Source: CAYWRO01 sp964460345
Lineage (GTDB): Bacteria; Planctomycetota; Phycisphaerae; Phycisphaerales; UBA1924
DNA: 64,000 nucleotides
Direction: 5' to 3'
NCBI GenBank assembly: GCA_964460345.1
Contig: CAYWRO010000009.1
Coordinates: forward strand, 1-64,000
A program made the translations under genes and the position numbers. Shown in pieces: positions 48,343 to 56,714 of the stretch; the first letter of the stretch is position 1, and every line of letters begins with the position of its first letter. The notes below the pieces were generated by a model, which saw only the letters and a program-made list of their open reading frames with translations, did not search any database and was not told the DNA's origin.

Positions 48343-48655
48343 CGAGGGACCGCCCAATCTGGATGCTGGTCGCCGCGGCGTTCTGGTCAGCGGGGTGCCG
48401 GTAAAAAGGGAGAATCATCTCCCCCCTTCTGGGTGCAGGTTCACCACCGGAAAAGTCCACGCTCCCTGGTACGCGAGCGCTCACCAGCCGCGCAATCCCG
48501 GGATTCTCCCGAGAGGGCAGCCGCTCAGCCCCCGAAACAGGGCCGGTCTGATCGAGGCGCGCGACCGCCGAAACAGGCTGCGGCGGCCGCGGCGGCGACT
48601 GCAGGCCGTATGCCCTGGCGATGTGATACGGATTGGTCGGCTGGATCGAAGTCAT
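48329..48655 (-). CDS. small protein preceding the aminotransferase
   Basis: 108 residues, Pro/Arg-rich. 'NPYHIARAYGLQSPPRPPQP' at the start and 'LPFYRHPADQNAAATSIQIG' at the end look conserved rather than random; no fold recognised. ATG at 48655. Overlap with the aminotransferase suggests co-translation. Confidence 0.45.
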   Translation of the reverse strand: MTSIQPTNPYHIARAYGLQSPPRPPQPVSAVARLDQTGPVSGAERLPSRENPGIARLVSARVPGSVDFSGGEPAPRRGEMILPFYRHPADQNAAATSIQIGRSLDVSG

Positions 48656-48840
48656 GTGTGCTGACTGTATCGGGCCGCCCCCACGCGAGTCTTGGAGCAA
48701 ATAACCACGACCGGACCCACGCCGCGGCGATGCCGAACCCGCTCCGAACCGCCACGCTGTGTGAGGATCATGTCAAGAGAATGGGCCTGCGTCCGTCTCC
48801 GACTATCATCCAGATTGACACAAGGGGGCCCGAGAGTCGA

Positions 48841-49539
48841 ATGCCGAATCCGAATGTCCAGCCAGGTCCCGAAAGCGCGTTTGAACGCGAGATCCGCAAG
48901 CTGCGCGACCGGCTGGTCGAAGCGGCCACCGTTGCGGTGGGCATGCTCGAGGCAGCGCTGACGGCGCTCTTCGCGCACGACGTCGAAGGCGCGCAGCAGA
49001 TCCGCCGCCGCGACGACCTCGTCGACTATGAGGAAGTCGCGATCGAGGAGGAGTGCTTCCGCCTCATCGCGCTGAAGCACCCGTACGGCCATGACTTCCG
49101 CATGATCGCCTTCATCCTGAAGGTGAACGCGGATGTTGAGCGCATCGCCGACAACGCGACCAGCATCGCCAAGGTTGTCCGGCAGATCCCCGAATCCGGC
49201 TCACCGCCCTGGCCGACAGCGCTCAAGGAGCTCGCGCAACGTGTGCCGATGCGCTGCCACCAGCTTCTCCGCGCCGTCATGAACGAAGACGAGGCCGCCG
49301 CCCGCGAGGTCATCAAGGGCGACGACACGATCGACGAACTTGAGAAGCAGCTCCTCGAAGAGACCGTCTCCCTCATGGAGCAGCAGCCCGAGTTCGTGCG
49401 CCCCGGCCTGTTGATCGTCCGCGTCGGCCGCTCCCTGGAGCGCGTCGGCGACCTGCTGGCCAACATCGCCGAAGACGTCGTCTATCTCAAGACCGGCCAG
49501 ATCGTCCGCCACGAAAAGCGCAAAGCGCCGGGGACGTGA
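48841..49539 (+). CDS. phoU: PhoU-like phosphate signalling protein
   Basis: 232 residues. Two PhoU three-helix bundles, each with an acidic metal-binding motif ('HDVEGAQQIRRRDDLVDYEE' in the first and 'KGDDTIDELEKQL' in the second). PhoU dampens the PhoR/PstSCAB response to phosphate. No pst genes are near. ATG at 48841; an ATG at 48781 would add 20 residues without support. Confidence 0.88.
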   Translation: MPNPNVQPGPESAFEREIRKLRDRLVEAATVAVGMLEAALTALFAHDVEGAQQIRRRDDLVDYEEVAIEEECFRLIALKHPYGHDFRMIAFILKVNADVERIADNATSIAKVVRQIPESGSPPWPTALKELAQRVPMRCHQLLRAVMNEDEAAAREVIKGDDTIDELEKQLLEETVSLMEQQPEFVRPGLLIVRVGRSLERVGDLLANIAEDVVYLKTGQIVRHEKRKAPGT

Positions 49540-49543
49540 CGTG

Positions 49544-49652
49544 GCATCGCCTTTCAAGGCGATGCGAGCCACACGCCTCGGCGCGATCGCCTTCCAAGGC
49601 AACGCGCGAACCTCACAGCCCACATCCGCCCGGAAAGGCGTTGCCACGTCAT
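49544..49652 (+). repeat. REP family C hairpins after phoU (copy 3 plus two degenerate)
   Basis: GTGG then GCATCGCCTT-TC-AAGGCGATGC (49544-49565), four bases after the phoU stop. A degenerate copy follows at 49583-49604 and an inverted partial copy ending GTTGCCACGTC near 49652. Third exact copy of the hairpin. Confidence 0.65.
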
Positions 49653-50113
49653 CGCTCCGGCGCGAGCGTCATCAGCCACTCCGGCATCATCGCCGGCCGT
49701 CCCGTCTCGTCCACGCACGCCAGCAGCGATGACGCCATCATCAGCGTCTCCGGCGTCTCCAGCGGCCCGTGCCGGCCACTCTCCACGCGCACGATCTCAT
49801 ACTCGTGTCGCAGCTTGACCCGCGAAGAGCCGACCACGCGCGTCCGCACCTCCAGCAGGTCGTCGTAGTGCCCCGGCCGCCGATACGAGCACTCCAGCTT
49901 CACCACGACCAGGTACACGCCGTCGTGTTCCAGGTTCGCGTAACTCAGCCCCGCATCGCGCAGCAGCTCCGTCCGCCCCATCTCCAGCCACGGCACGTAC
50001 GCCGCGTGATGCACCACGCCCTGCGGATCGCACTCGCAGTAGCGCACCCGCAGTTGCAGCGTGCCCGACGTAGGGATGCGCCTGGCAGGCGATAACGCTG
50101 GTGAGTCGGCCAT
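49649..50113 (-). CDS. acyl-CoA thioesterase, 4-hydroxybenzoyl-CoA/YbgC type
   Basis: 154 residues, hotdog fold. 'CDPQGVVHHAAYVPWLEMGR' contains the YbgC-type catalytic Asp and the N-terminal helix. It hydrolyses an acyl-CoA; substrate unknown. ATG at 50113 with TATACT seven bases upstream. Confidence 0.88.
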   Translation of the reverse strand: MADSPALSPARRIPTSGTLQLRVRYCECDPQGVVHHAAYVPWLEMGRTELLRDAGLSYANLEHDGVYLVVVKLECSYRRPGHYDDLLEVRTRVVGSSRVKLRHEYEIVRVESGRHGPLETPETLMMASSLLACVDETGRPAMMPEWLMTLAPER

Positions 50114-50120
50114 CGCCCGG

Positions 50121-50126
50121 AGTATA
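50121..50126 (-). promoter_or_regulatory. -10-like hexamer TATACT before the thioesterase gene
   Basis: TATACT, spacer CCGGGCG, ATG at 50113. Confidence 0.45.
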
Positions 50127-50155
50127 ACCCGCCACACTCAGCAGGCCCGCGGCGT

Positions 50156-51118
50156 TTACTCCGCGTGCGGCTCCGCGCCGGTCTCCTCTGCCGCCTTCCC
50201 CGCCTGCTGCTCTCCTGTCTTCACCCGCACACCAAGGTGATTCGCCACCTTGCGAAACCCCGTCTTGTCGCTCGGCCTGTTTGTGAAGACGCTCCCATCC
50301 TCCTTGCGCCAAACGAACGCCGACGACCCGCCCCCGTCCAGGTTGACCGCATCGTGCGCCCCAAGCTCAATCATCAAGTCCGCCATCTCAAACAGCGTCG
50401 CCCCATCGCTCCACCCCGGTTGCCGGCCATCCACCACCAGCAGGTACAGCATCTTCCCATCCGCGCTCACGCCCGCCGCCGTCCGCGGGTGGCGCACCTC
50501 CGGCTGCGGCAGCGCCGTCGAGGCGACGCTCACACCGTCATCCACCAGCAGCGTACCGCGTTTGTCCGCTTCTTTCGCTCCCCCTCCCGTTCCCGCGACC
50601 CCATCATGGAACTCGCGCGCCTCGCGCCGCTCGATGTAATCGCACACCGCCGTCCCATCCGCGCGGAACACGATCGCGGGATCGCCCCGCCCGTCAACCT
50701 GCTTCGCCGGCGACACCACCTCCCCGTCGGTCAGGCTCAGGCCGATGATGTCCGCATGCCCCTGCGGCTTCCACGCGAAGAAGTTGGCGTTCACCGCCAA
50801 ATCAGCCTCCACCTCTTCCGCCCAAACATTCGTCGCAGTCAGAAGCGCATCCGCCCCCTCCGGCGGGCTCTCCGGCGCGTCCGTCACAAGCACTTCCACC
50901 GCCGTCAAGTCCACCACCGCCGCGAAGCAGTGCAGGTGCGCTCCCCCGACATCGCGCTCAAACTCGCTCACCACGATCGGCTCGCGCGCCGGCTCCGCCT
51001 GCCGAGCCGTCTCGACCGCCTCCGGCGCCCCCTCCTGCGCCTTGAGGGGCCCTCCCGCGGCCATCGCCGCCGCGACCACGAGCAACGGGTTTAACCACGC
51101 GATGCGGGCGGCAGGCAT
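50156..51118 (-). CDS. secreted phosphodiester glycosidase family protein (NAGPA-like)
   Basis: 320 residues. Signal peptide 1-27 ('LLVVAAAMAAGGPLKA'). 'LAVNANFFAWKP', 'SLTDGEVVSPA', 'LLVDDGVSV', 'LYLLVVDGRQPGWSDGATL' and 'DAVNLDGGGSSAFVWR' are the conserved stretches of the N-acetylglucosamine-1-phosphodiester alpha-N-acetylglucosaminidase fold. Probably acts on surface sugar phosphodiesters. ATG at 51118 with GGAGACTCGAC. Confidence 0.85.
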   Translation of the reverse strand: MPAARIAWLNPLLVVAAAMAAGGPLKAQEGAPEAVETARQAEPAREPIVVSEFERDVGGAHLHCFAAVVDLTAVEVLVTDAPESPPEGADALLTATNVWAEEVEADLAVNANFFAWKPQGHADIIGLSLTDGEVVSPAKQVDGRGDPAIVFRADGTAVCDYIERREAREFHDGVAGTGGGAKEADKRGTLLVDDGVSVASTALPQPEVRHPRTAAGVSADGKMLYLLVVDGRQPGWSDGATLFEMADLMIELGAHDAVNLDGGGSSAFVWRKEDGSVFTNRPSDKTGFRKVANHLGVRVKTGEQQAGKAAEETGAEPHAE

Positions 51119-51256
51119 GTCGAGTCTCCGGCGTGTTCCTGTTTGCATGAATGGCGCGTGCAGCGCCTCGGCGTTTCGGCTAGAGTGATCGGCCGGGCCC
51201 GGCTCGAGGCGTCGACCCGTCCGAGTTCGCGCCCATCTTACTCGGAGGCCGACCGC

Positions 51257-53320
51257 ATGAGCGTTGCCAGCACCTGCGCCGCCGAACGGATCCCTGTCAC
51301 CGTCCACAAATCCAGCGCTGAGGCCAGCCGCGCCGTCGCGCGGGAGATCGCCGATCTCATCCGCGCCAAGGCCGCCCGCGGCGAGCGGGCCGTCCTCGGC
51401 CTGGCCACCGGCTCCACGCCCACCGGCGTTTACGAAGAGCTCGTCCGCCTCCACCGCGACGAGGCTCTCTCATTCGCCAACGTCGTGGCCTTCAACCTCG
51501 ACGAGTACTGGCCCATGCCGCCGGAAGACCTGCAGAGCTTCCGCCGCTTCATGCGCGAGTACCTCTTCGACCACACCGACATCGATCCTGCGAACATCCA
51601 CGTGCCGGACGGCACGGTCGCCCGCGAGCAGGTGAGCGCGTACTGCGAGCGTTACGAGCGCATGATCCGCGATGCAGGCGGCATCGATTACCAGATCCTC
51701 GGCGTCGGCCGCACCGGCCACATCGGCTTCAACGAGCCCGGCTCCGCCCGCGACAGCCGCACGCGCCTCATCACGCTCGACAAGGTCACGCGCATGGACG
51801 CCGCGAGCGACTTCTTCGGCGAGTGGAACGTCCCCCGCAAGGCGATCACCATGGGCGTCGGCACCATCCTCGACGCCCGCAAGGTCGTCCTCATCGCCTT
51901 TGGTGAGCACAAGGCCGGCATCATCCGCCGCGCGGTCGAAGGCGAGATCACCAACTCGGTCGCCGCCTCCTTCCTTCAGGAACACCCGGACCCGCGCATC
52001 GTCCTCGACCCCGCCGCCGCGGCGGAGCTCACGCGCATCAAGACCCCCTGGCTGCTCGGACCCATCGAACAGTTCGGCCTCGCGTGGGATCCCCCCACCG
52101 TCAAGCGCGCGGTCATCTGGCTCGCCCGCCGGCTTGAAATGCCCATCCTGAAGCTCACAGATGAGGATTACAACGAGAACGGCCTGCAGGACCTCCTCTC
52201 CGCCCGCGGCCACGCGTACGAGCTGAACATCGAGGTCTTCCAGTCCCTCCAGAAGACGATCACCGGGTGGCCCGGCGGCAAGCCGGGACGCCCCCGCTTC
52301 ATCCCCGGCCGCGGCATCGACCACGCCGCCGCCAACGGCGCTCCCCCGGCGCCCGACACGTTCCCCAAGCGCGTGCTCGTCTTCAGCCCGCACCCGGACG
52401 ACGACGTCATCTCCATGGGCGGCACGCTCATCCGCCTGTGCGACCAGGGTCACGAGGTGCACGTCGCCTACCAGACGAGCGGGAACATCGCCGTCTTCGA
52501 CGAGGCCGCGCTGCGGCACGCAGACTTCGTCACCGAGTTCGCACGGGCCTTCGATCTCTTCGACGAGGATCACGTCGCGCGCATCGAGGGCCACATCGAG
52601 GCATTCACGAAGAGCAAGAAGGCCGGCCAGGTCGACACGCCGGAACTGCAACGGATCAAAACGCTCATCCGCCGCACCGAGGCCCGCGCCGCCGCCAAGT
52701 ACTCCGGCGTGGCCGAAGAGCACATCCACTTCCTCGACATGCCGTTCTACGAGACCGGCCGCGTCCGCAAGAAGCCGATCGGCGAAGAGGACGTCCGCAT
52801 CGTCATGGAACTCCTCCAGCGCGTGCGCCCGCACCAGGTGTACGCGGCGGGAGACCTCTCCGACCCGCACGGCACACACCGCGTCTGCCTCGCCGCAATC
52901 ACGACCGCCCTTCACCGCCTCCGCGCGACGGGCGAGCCATGGTGGCAGGGACCCGCCGAGGGGGGGTGCGACGTCTGGCTCTACCGCGGCGCCTGGCAGG
53001 AGTGGGAGCCGGCCGAGATCCAGATGGCCGTCCCGCTCAGCCCCGATGAGGTCGACCGCAAGCGCATCGCCATCTTCAAGCACGAAAGCCAGAAGGACAA
53101 GGCCCTCTTCCCCGGCCCCGTCGACACGCGCGAGTTCTGGCAGCGCGCCGAAGACCGCAACCGCCACACGGCCGAAACCTACGACGCCCTCGGGCTTCCC
53201 GAATATCAGGCGATCGAAGGCTTCGTGCAGTGGCAACCAAGCGACCAGGACGGAAGCATGGCGGAGCGGTTGACAGTGCACAGCGCAGAGTGCACAGTGC
53301 AGAGCGGCGACCACAGCTAG
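51257..53320 (+). CDS. nagB: glucosamine-6-phosphate deaminase fused to PIG-L deacetylase
   Basis: 687 residues. Residues about 10-270 are NagB: 'LGLATGSTPTGVYEELVRLH', 'FNLDEYWPM' and 'GVGRTGHIGFNEPGS'; it turns glucosamine-6-phosphate into fructose-6-phosphate and ammonia. Residues about 365-680 are a PIG-L/LmbE zinc deacetylase ('HPDDDVISMGGTLIRL', 'AAGDLSDPHGTHRVC'). Such fusions occur in Bacteroidetes and planctomycetes and may couple deacetylation to deamination of amino sugars. The last about 15 residues ('LTVHSAECTVQSGDHS') come from a simple repeat and look like run-on sequence. ATG at 51257 with GGAGG. Confidence 0.93.
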   Translation: MSVASTCAAERIPVTVHKSSAEASRAVAREIADLIRAKAARGERAVLGLATGSTPTGVYEELVRLHRDEALSFANVVAFNLDEYWPMPPEDLQSFRRFMREYLFDHTDIDPANIHVPDGTVAREQVSAYCERYERMIRDAGGIDYQILGVGRTGHIGFNEPGSARDSRTRLITLDKVTRMDAASDFFGEWNVPRKAITMGVGTILDARKVVLIAFGEHKAGIIRRAVEGEITNSVAASFLQEHPDPRIVLDPAAAAELTRIKTPWLLGPIEQFGLAWDPPTVKRAVIWLARRLEMPILKLTDEDYNENGLQDLLSARGHAYELNIEVFQSLQKTITGWPGGKPGRPRFIPGRGIDHAAANGAPPAPDTFPKRVLVFSPHPDDDVISMGGTLIRLCDQGHEVHVAYQTSGNIAVFDEAALRHADFVTEFARAFDLFDEDHVARIEGHIEAFTKSKKAGQVDTPELQRIKTLIRRTEARAAAKYSGVAEEHIHFLDMPFYETGRVRKKPIGEEDVRIVMELLQRVRPHQVYAAGDLSDPHGTHRVCLAAITTALHRLRATGEPWWQGPAEGGCDVWLYRGAWQEWEPAEIQMAVPLSPDEVDRKRIAIFKHESQKDKALFPGPVDTREFWQRAEDRNRHTAETYDALGLPEYQAIEGFVQWQPSDQDGSMAERLTVHSAECTVQSGDHS

Positions 53321-53363
53321 CTCTGGCCCGTGGCACAGGCGTCCCCCCTGTGACTCCCCCCGG

Positions 53364-53590
53364 GGTGCCACGGCTCGCCGCTGTACTCAGCGGCGCAGCC
53401 GTGCGGACGCGCCTGACTCCTCCCGGGTGCCACGGCTCGCCGCTGTACTCAGCGGCGCAGCCGTGCCGGTGCGCCTGATTCCCCAGGGTGCCACGGCTCG
53501 CCGCTGTACTCAGCGGCGCAGCCGTGCGAGCGCGCCTGACTCCCCCCGGGTGCCACGGCTCGCCGCTGTACTCAGCGGCGCAGCCGTGCG
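53364..53590 (+). repeat. tandem REP array, family B (four copies)
   Basis: Four units start at 53364, 53426, 53487 and 53549 (61-62 bp apart). Each has a GTGC foot and a double stem, CACGGCT/AGCCGTG outside and CCGCTG/CAGCGG inside, with the apical loop TACT. A degenerate inverted copy lies at about 53638-53676, and a related CACAGG...CCTGTG hairpin with a GTGG foot at about 53329-53353. The loop is the same as in REP family A, so the two families are related. Confidence 0.85.
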
Positions 53591-53716
53591 GCGCGCAGCA
53601 ACCGTCCAATTCCACGACGGCCCCCCGCCGCGATCCGCACCGCTGCGCCGCCGAGTACCGCGTCGAGCAGTGGCACCCCCCGGCGATATCAGCACGCCCC
53701 CCCTCCCCGGAGCTGT

Positions 53717-53722
53717 TACCAT
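53717..53722 (+). promoter_or_regulatory. -10-like hexamer TACCAT before the sugar isomerase gene
   Basis: TACCAT, spacer GCCCGC, ATG at 53729. Confidence 0.45.
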
Positions 53723-53728
53723 GCCCGC

Positions 53729-54586
53729 ATGACACACCTCGGCGTCTGCTCCTGGTCCCTCCAACCCACCTCCCCCGCCGACCTCGTGGACAAGCTCCGC
53801 GCGACCGGCCTCTCCTCCGTTCAACTCGCGCTGGATCCCATCCGCACGGGCCAGATGGACGAAGCCGAGACGATCGCGCGTCTGCGCAAGGCGAACATCA
53901 CCATCCGCTCCGGCATGATGGGGACCAAGGGCGAGGACTACACCACGCTGGAGTCGATCAAACGCACCGGCGGCGTGCGCCCCGACGACACCTGGCCCGC
54001 CAACCTCGCCGCGGCGGAGCACAACGCCGATCTGGCCGCCCGCCTCGGCCTCACGCTGGTCACCTTCCACGCCGGCTTTCTCCCGCACGACCGCGAAGAT
54101 GCGGAACGGCGCACACTCATCGACCGCCTCCGCACCATCGCCGCCGTCTTCGCCCGCCGCGGCGTGCGCATCGGCTTCGAGACAGGGCAGGAGACCGCCG
54201 CGACGCTGCTGGATGTGCTCGATGAACTGGGTGGCATGCCCACGCGGTACTCCGCGCGGGCATGTCCTGCGCCGGCCTCCACCCCGGGCGTTAACTTCGA
54301 CCCCGCCAACATGATCCTTTATAACATGGGCGACCCCATCGAAGCCCTCGACGCCCTCGCGCCCCACATCGTGCAGATCCACATCAAGGACGCAACGCCG
54401 ACGCATACCGCGGGGGAATGGGGCAGCGAGGTCGCCGCGGGCTCTGGCGCCGTCGACTGGCCCACGTTCTTCGCCACGATCAAGAAGCACAACCTCGACG
54501 TCGACCTCATGATCGAACGCGAAGCCGGCGGCAGCAGAATCGACGACATCCGAGCCGCCGCGGCACTGGTGCAGCGCTTCCTGTGA
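53729..54586 (+). CDS. sugar phosphate isomerase/epimerase (TIM barrel) with an in-frame REP insertion
   Basis: 285 residues of the AP-endonuclease-2-like TIM-barrel family. Metal-site regions: 'LVTFHAGFLP', 'IGFETGQET', 'VNFDPANMILYNMGDP' and 'HIVQIHIKDA', all in order. Between 'LDVLDELGG' and 'VNFDPANM' the protein reads 'MPTRYSARACPAPASTPG', most of which is encoded by a REP hairpin at 54231-54264; related proteins have a much shorter linker there. The frame is kept, so the enzyme may still fold. ATG at 53729. Overlaps the next frame's possible ATG (TGATG) but is probably followed by a separate leaderless gene. Confidence 0.85.
   Translation: MTHLGVCSWSLQPTSPADLVDKLRATGLSSVQLALDPIRTGQMDEAETIARLRKANITIRSGMMGTKGEDYTTLESIKRTGGVRPDDTWPANLAAAEHNADLAARLGLTLVTFHAGFLPHDREDAERRTLIDRLRTIAAVFARRGVRIGFETGQETAATLLDVLDELGGMPTRYSARACPAPASTPGVNFDPANMILYNMGDPIEALDALAPHIVQIHIKDATPTHTAGEWGSEVAAGSGAVDWPTFFATIKKHNLDVDLMIEREAGGSRIDDIRAAAALVQRFL
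54231..54264 (+). repeat. REP-like hairpin, family A, copy 2, inside a coding region
   Basis: GTGG foot plus stem CATGCCC-A-CGCGG, loop TACT, CCGCG-C-GGGCATG. The 36 bases 54229-54264 are identical, in inverted orientation, to 61878-61913. It lies in frame in the sugar isomerase gene. Confidence 0.9.
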
Positions 54587-54616
54587 TGATCCTGCGCCTC
54601 GAGCATGAAGAGTTTC

Positions 54617-54703
54617 AACGCAGAGAGCGCAGAGTTCGCGGAGCGGGATGGGAAGAGCGTAACGCGAAGGGATCGAAGGACGCGATGAGCGCGAAGGACG
54701 AAG
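54617..54703 (+). repeat. dispersed purine-rich repeat ('ACGCAGAGAGCGCAGAG' type)
   Basis: Starts AACGCAGAGAGCGCAGAG and continues with GCGAAGG words. It fills the space between the isomerase stop and the next gene and creates a false in-frame N-terminal extension of that gene. Confidence 0.6.
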
Positions 54704-54709
54704 AGGCTG

Positions 54710-54715
54710 TACCAT
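54710..54715 (+). promoter_or_regulatory. -10-like hexamer TACCAT before 54721
   Basis: TACCAT-CGCCC-GTG; the identical 14-base arrangement precedes the gene at 56715. Confidence 0.5.
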
Positions 54716-54720
54716 CGCCC

Positions 54721-55539
54721 GTGCCTCCCGAGCCGACATCCCGCCGGCAACGCCTCGCGGCACGCCTCTTCGCGCCGAAGCGATTTTCGGCGGCGCTGGC
54801 GATGCTGTGGTTTACCGTTGCGCTCGCCTACATGGCCGTCTTCCCCCTCCGCGGCGGCGTCGTGCAGTCGTTCGGCGGCCCGGTGACGCTTGCGTTTGCG
54901 GGAAACACATTCACCCCTGTACAGAATCCTGGCGCTTTCGTTGGAAGCCGCCTCGGGAGCGGTCAGGGGCAGGAACTCTGGGAGTGCCTGTACGACTTTG
55001 AGGTTGAGCACACGCGATACCGCACGGTCCTGCGATGCCGCTTCGACGTGCCGGTCCGCCTCGACATGACGTCCACGCCTCTTGGTCCACCGCCGGCCAA
55101 CCTCATCCCCGCGGCCCGGCAGGAGTTCGCGGATCACGTGCGCGATCAGTACATGACGTATCCCTACGGCGGCGAGTTCATGGACATGCTCGTCGCGGGC
55201 CAGGCGAAGCGCATCCTCTGGCGTCGCAACGGCAAAGCCCGCCTCGCCGCCGACTGGCTCGCGCCGCTCCTCCTGATCATGCTCGGACTCATGTACACCG
55301 TGAGCGCGATCCGCCGCGCCGCCTTCAAGCGCCGCTACTCGCGCTGCCGCCGCGGCCTCTGCCCGATCTGCCGCTACTCACTCACGGACCTGACCTCCTC
55401 CACCTGCCCCGAGTGCGGCTGCAACACCGCGGCGACCTGCGCCCAGGCGGCCCGCCTCCTCGGCGCGGCGGAAACCCACGGAGGAGGAGCTATTGTTTCC
55501 CGCGAAGAGCCCGAAGAGCGTGAAGGTCGCGAAGGATGA
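54721..55539 (+). CDS. two-TM zinc-ribbon membrane protein, long-loop type
   Basis: 272 residues. TM1 (about 22-45, 'ALAMLWFTVALAYMAVFPL'), an extracytoplasmic loop of about 125 residues, TM2 (about 177-197), then a C4 ribbon 'CPICRYSLTDLTSSTCPECG'. This subtype lacks the RDDRG motif and 'AAW' ending but shares overall layout; its sister is 56715-57527. GTG at 54721 chosen on the TACCAT-CGCCC-GTG arrangement; upstream in-frame codons lie in repeat DNA. The tail 'EEPEEREGREG' is repeat-like. The next gene starts in the overlap ATGA. Confidence 0.7.
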   Translation: MPPEPTSRRQRLAARLFAPKRFSAALAMLWFTVALAYMAVFPLRGGVVQSFGGPVTLAFAGNTFTPVQNPGAFVGSRLGSGQGQELWECLYDFEVEHTRYRTVLRCRFDVPVRLDMTSTPLGPPPANLIPAARQEFADHVRDQYMTYPYGGEFMDMLVAGQAKRILWRRNGKARLAADWLAPLLLIMLGLMYTVSAIRRAAFKRRYSRCRRGLCPICRYSLTDLTSSTCPECGCNTAATCAQAARLLGAAETHGGGAIVSREEPEEREGREG

Positions 55540-56057
55540 ACCTGATCCTCGAGATCCTGAAGGACCCGTCTTCCATCGATGTGAGGGAGGCGATTGCGTT
55601 TGACGCGACCGGCGTCGACGATCTGTGCGTCCGATTCACGCCGGCAGCCATGGACCCGTGGACCGGTCTGTTCGGCCCCGGCTCGCTCGCAGGCGCCCGC
55701 TGCAACGCCGCCGCGGCATTCAACCACGGCCGGCTCACCTTCATCATCGCGGGCGGGCAGGGGTACATCGTCGAGCCGTACGAGCGACGCCTCGTGCACA
55801 AGACCAAGTGGCGCGAGCTTTGCGAGGCGCACGGTGTGAGCAACGCCGACCTGGTGATCGCCGCCGACTTCTTCCGCATCTTCGCCTACTCGTCCGCGGG
55901 CCTGCTCTTCGCAAGCGAGGAGGTCCACATGGACGGCATCGCGTTCAAGCGCGTGACCACGGCCGAGTCACGCGGCAGCTTCCACGATCCCGACAGTGCC
56001 GACACGTGGCGGCCCTTCCGGCTGGATCACGCCACCTGGACCTTCGAGCGCCTCTGA
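55536..56057 (+). CDS. hypothetical cytoplasmic protein
   Basis: 173 residues, no TM or signal. 'GLFGPGSLAGARCNAAAAFN' and 'EVHMDGIAFKRVTTAESRGS' look conserved in type but match no family I know. It overlaps the preceding zinc-ribbon gene by four bases (ATGA), so the two are translated together. Confidence 0.55.
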   Translation: MNLILEILKDPSSIDVREAIAFDATGVDDLCVRFTPAAMDPWTGLFGPGSLAGARCNAAAAFNHGRLTFIIAGGQGYIVEPYERRLVHKTKWRELCEAHGVSNADLVIAADFFRIFAYSSAGLLFASEEVHMDGIAFKRVTTAESRGSFHDPDSADTWRPFRLDHATWTFERL

Positions 56058-56116
56058 CCCATGATGCGGCTGTCGCGCCGGAGGCGTCCGCCGCGCCGCA
56101 GCACGACAGCAGATCG

Positions 56117-56596
56117 CTAGGACGATGGGCCCCCAAGCCTCCACGCCGCCCCGCATTCCGGGCAGACGGTGCAGCCGTCGAGGTCGCTCGCGAGGCCCGC
56201 CAGCGCGTAGCCGCACGCTGCGCACAGACCGGCCCGGCGGGCGCCCGCGCGGGCTCTCCAGCGCCAGACCGGATGCAGGACGAGCAGCGTGCTCGGGATG
56301 ATCGACAGAAAGAAGCCGGGGATGAACACCCACATCCAGAGATCGAATCGTGCTGCATCCGCCTCGCTGAAGTATCCCTCGAATCCGATCGTCAACGAGA
56401 TCGCCAACAGATGCGGTGGCGTCCAGGCAAACCAACTCACGACGAACCCGCCCACTCCCGCCGCGATCACCACAACGACCCACACGGCCCGCCGCAGCGC
56501 CGCCCGACGGACCGCCCGCCCCTCACGCCCGATCAACGGCGCAAGCCGCACCCGCCGCCCCCGATCATCCCGAACTCGCGGCCGCAGCAGCGACAT
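56117..56596 (-). CDS. two-TM zinc-ribbon membrane protein (RDDRG family)
   Basis: 159 residues: 'RPRVRDDRGRRVRL' motif, TM helices at about 38-60 and 85-108, then CAAC...CPEC ending 'CPECGAAWRLG'. TACCAT lies six bases before the ATG at 56596. Function unknown. Convergent with 55536-56057. Confidence 0.78.
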   Translation of the reverse strand: MSLLRPRVRDDRGRRVRLAPLIGREGRAVRRAALRRAVWVVVVIAAGVGGFVVSWFAWTPPHLLAISLTIGFEGYFSEADAARFDLWMWVFIPGFFLSIIPSTLLVLHPVWRWRARAGARRAGLCAACGYALAGLASDLDGCTVCPECGAAWRLGGPSS

Positions 56597-56602
56597 GCGC
56601 CA

Positions 56603-56608
56603 ATGGTA
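56603..56608 (-). promoter_or_regulatory. -10-like hexamer TACCAT before 56117-56596
   Basis: TACCAT, spacer TGGCGC, ATG at 56596. Confidence 0.45.
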
Positions 56609-56703
56609 ACCGTTGCTGCGCCCGGGAGATGGGGTGCGGGGAAGAGGGCTTCCCTCTTCCCTGCGCTGCAGCGCACGCGTTCGCGCCGGGCGGGCGGCCG
56701 CCG

Positions 56704-56709
56704 TACCAT
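56704..56709 (+). promoter_or_regulatory. -10-like hexamer TACCAT before 56715
   Basis: TACCAT-CGCCC-GTG, identical to the arrangement at 54710-54723. Confidence 0.5.
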
Positions 56710-56714
56710 CGCCC

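Noticed and set aside
51470..53371. Long minus-strand open frame opposite nagB
   Set aside because: Shadow of a strongly supported gene in GC-rich DNA; no family match.
54586..54720. N-terminal extension of the zinc-ribbon gene 54721 back to ATG 54586
   Set aside because: The added residues are translated from a dispersed purine-rich repeat, and a TACCAT-CGCCC-GTG start is present downstream.
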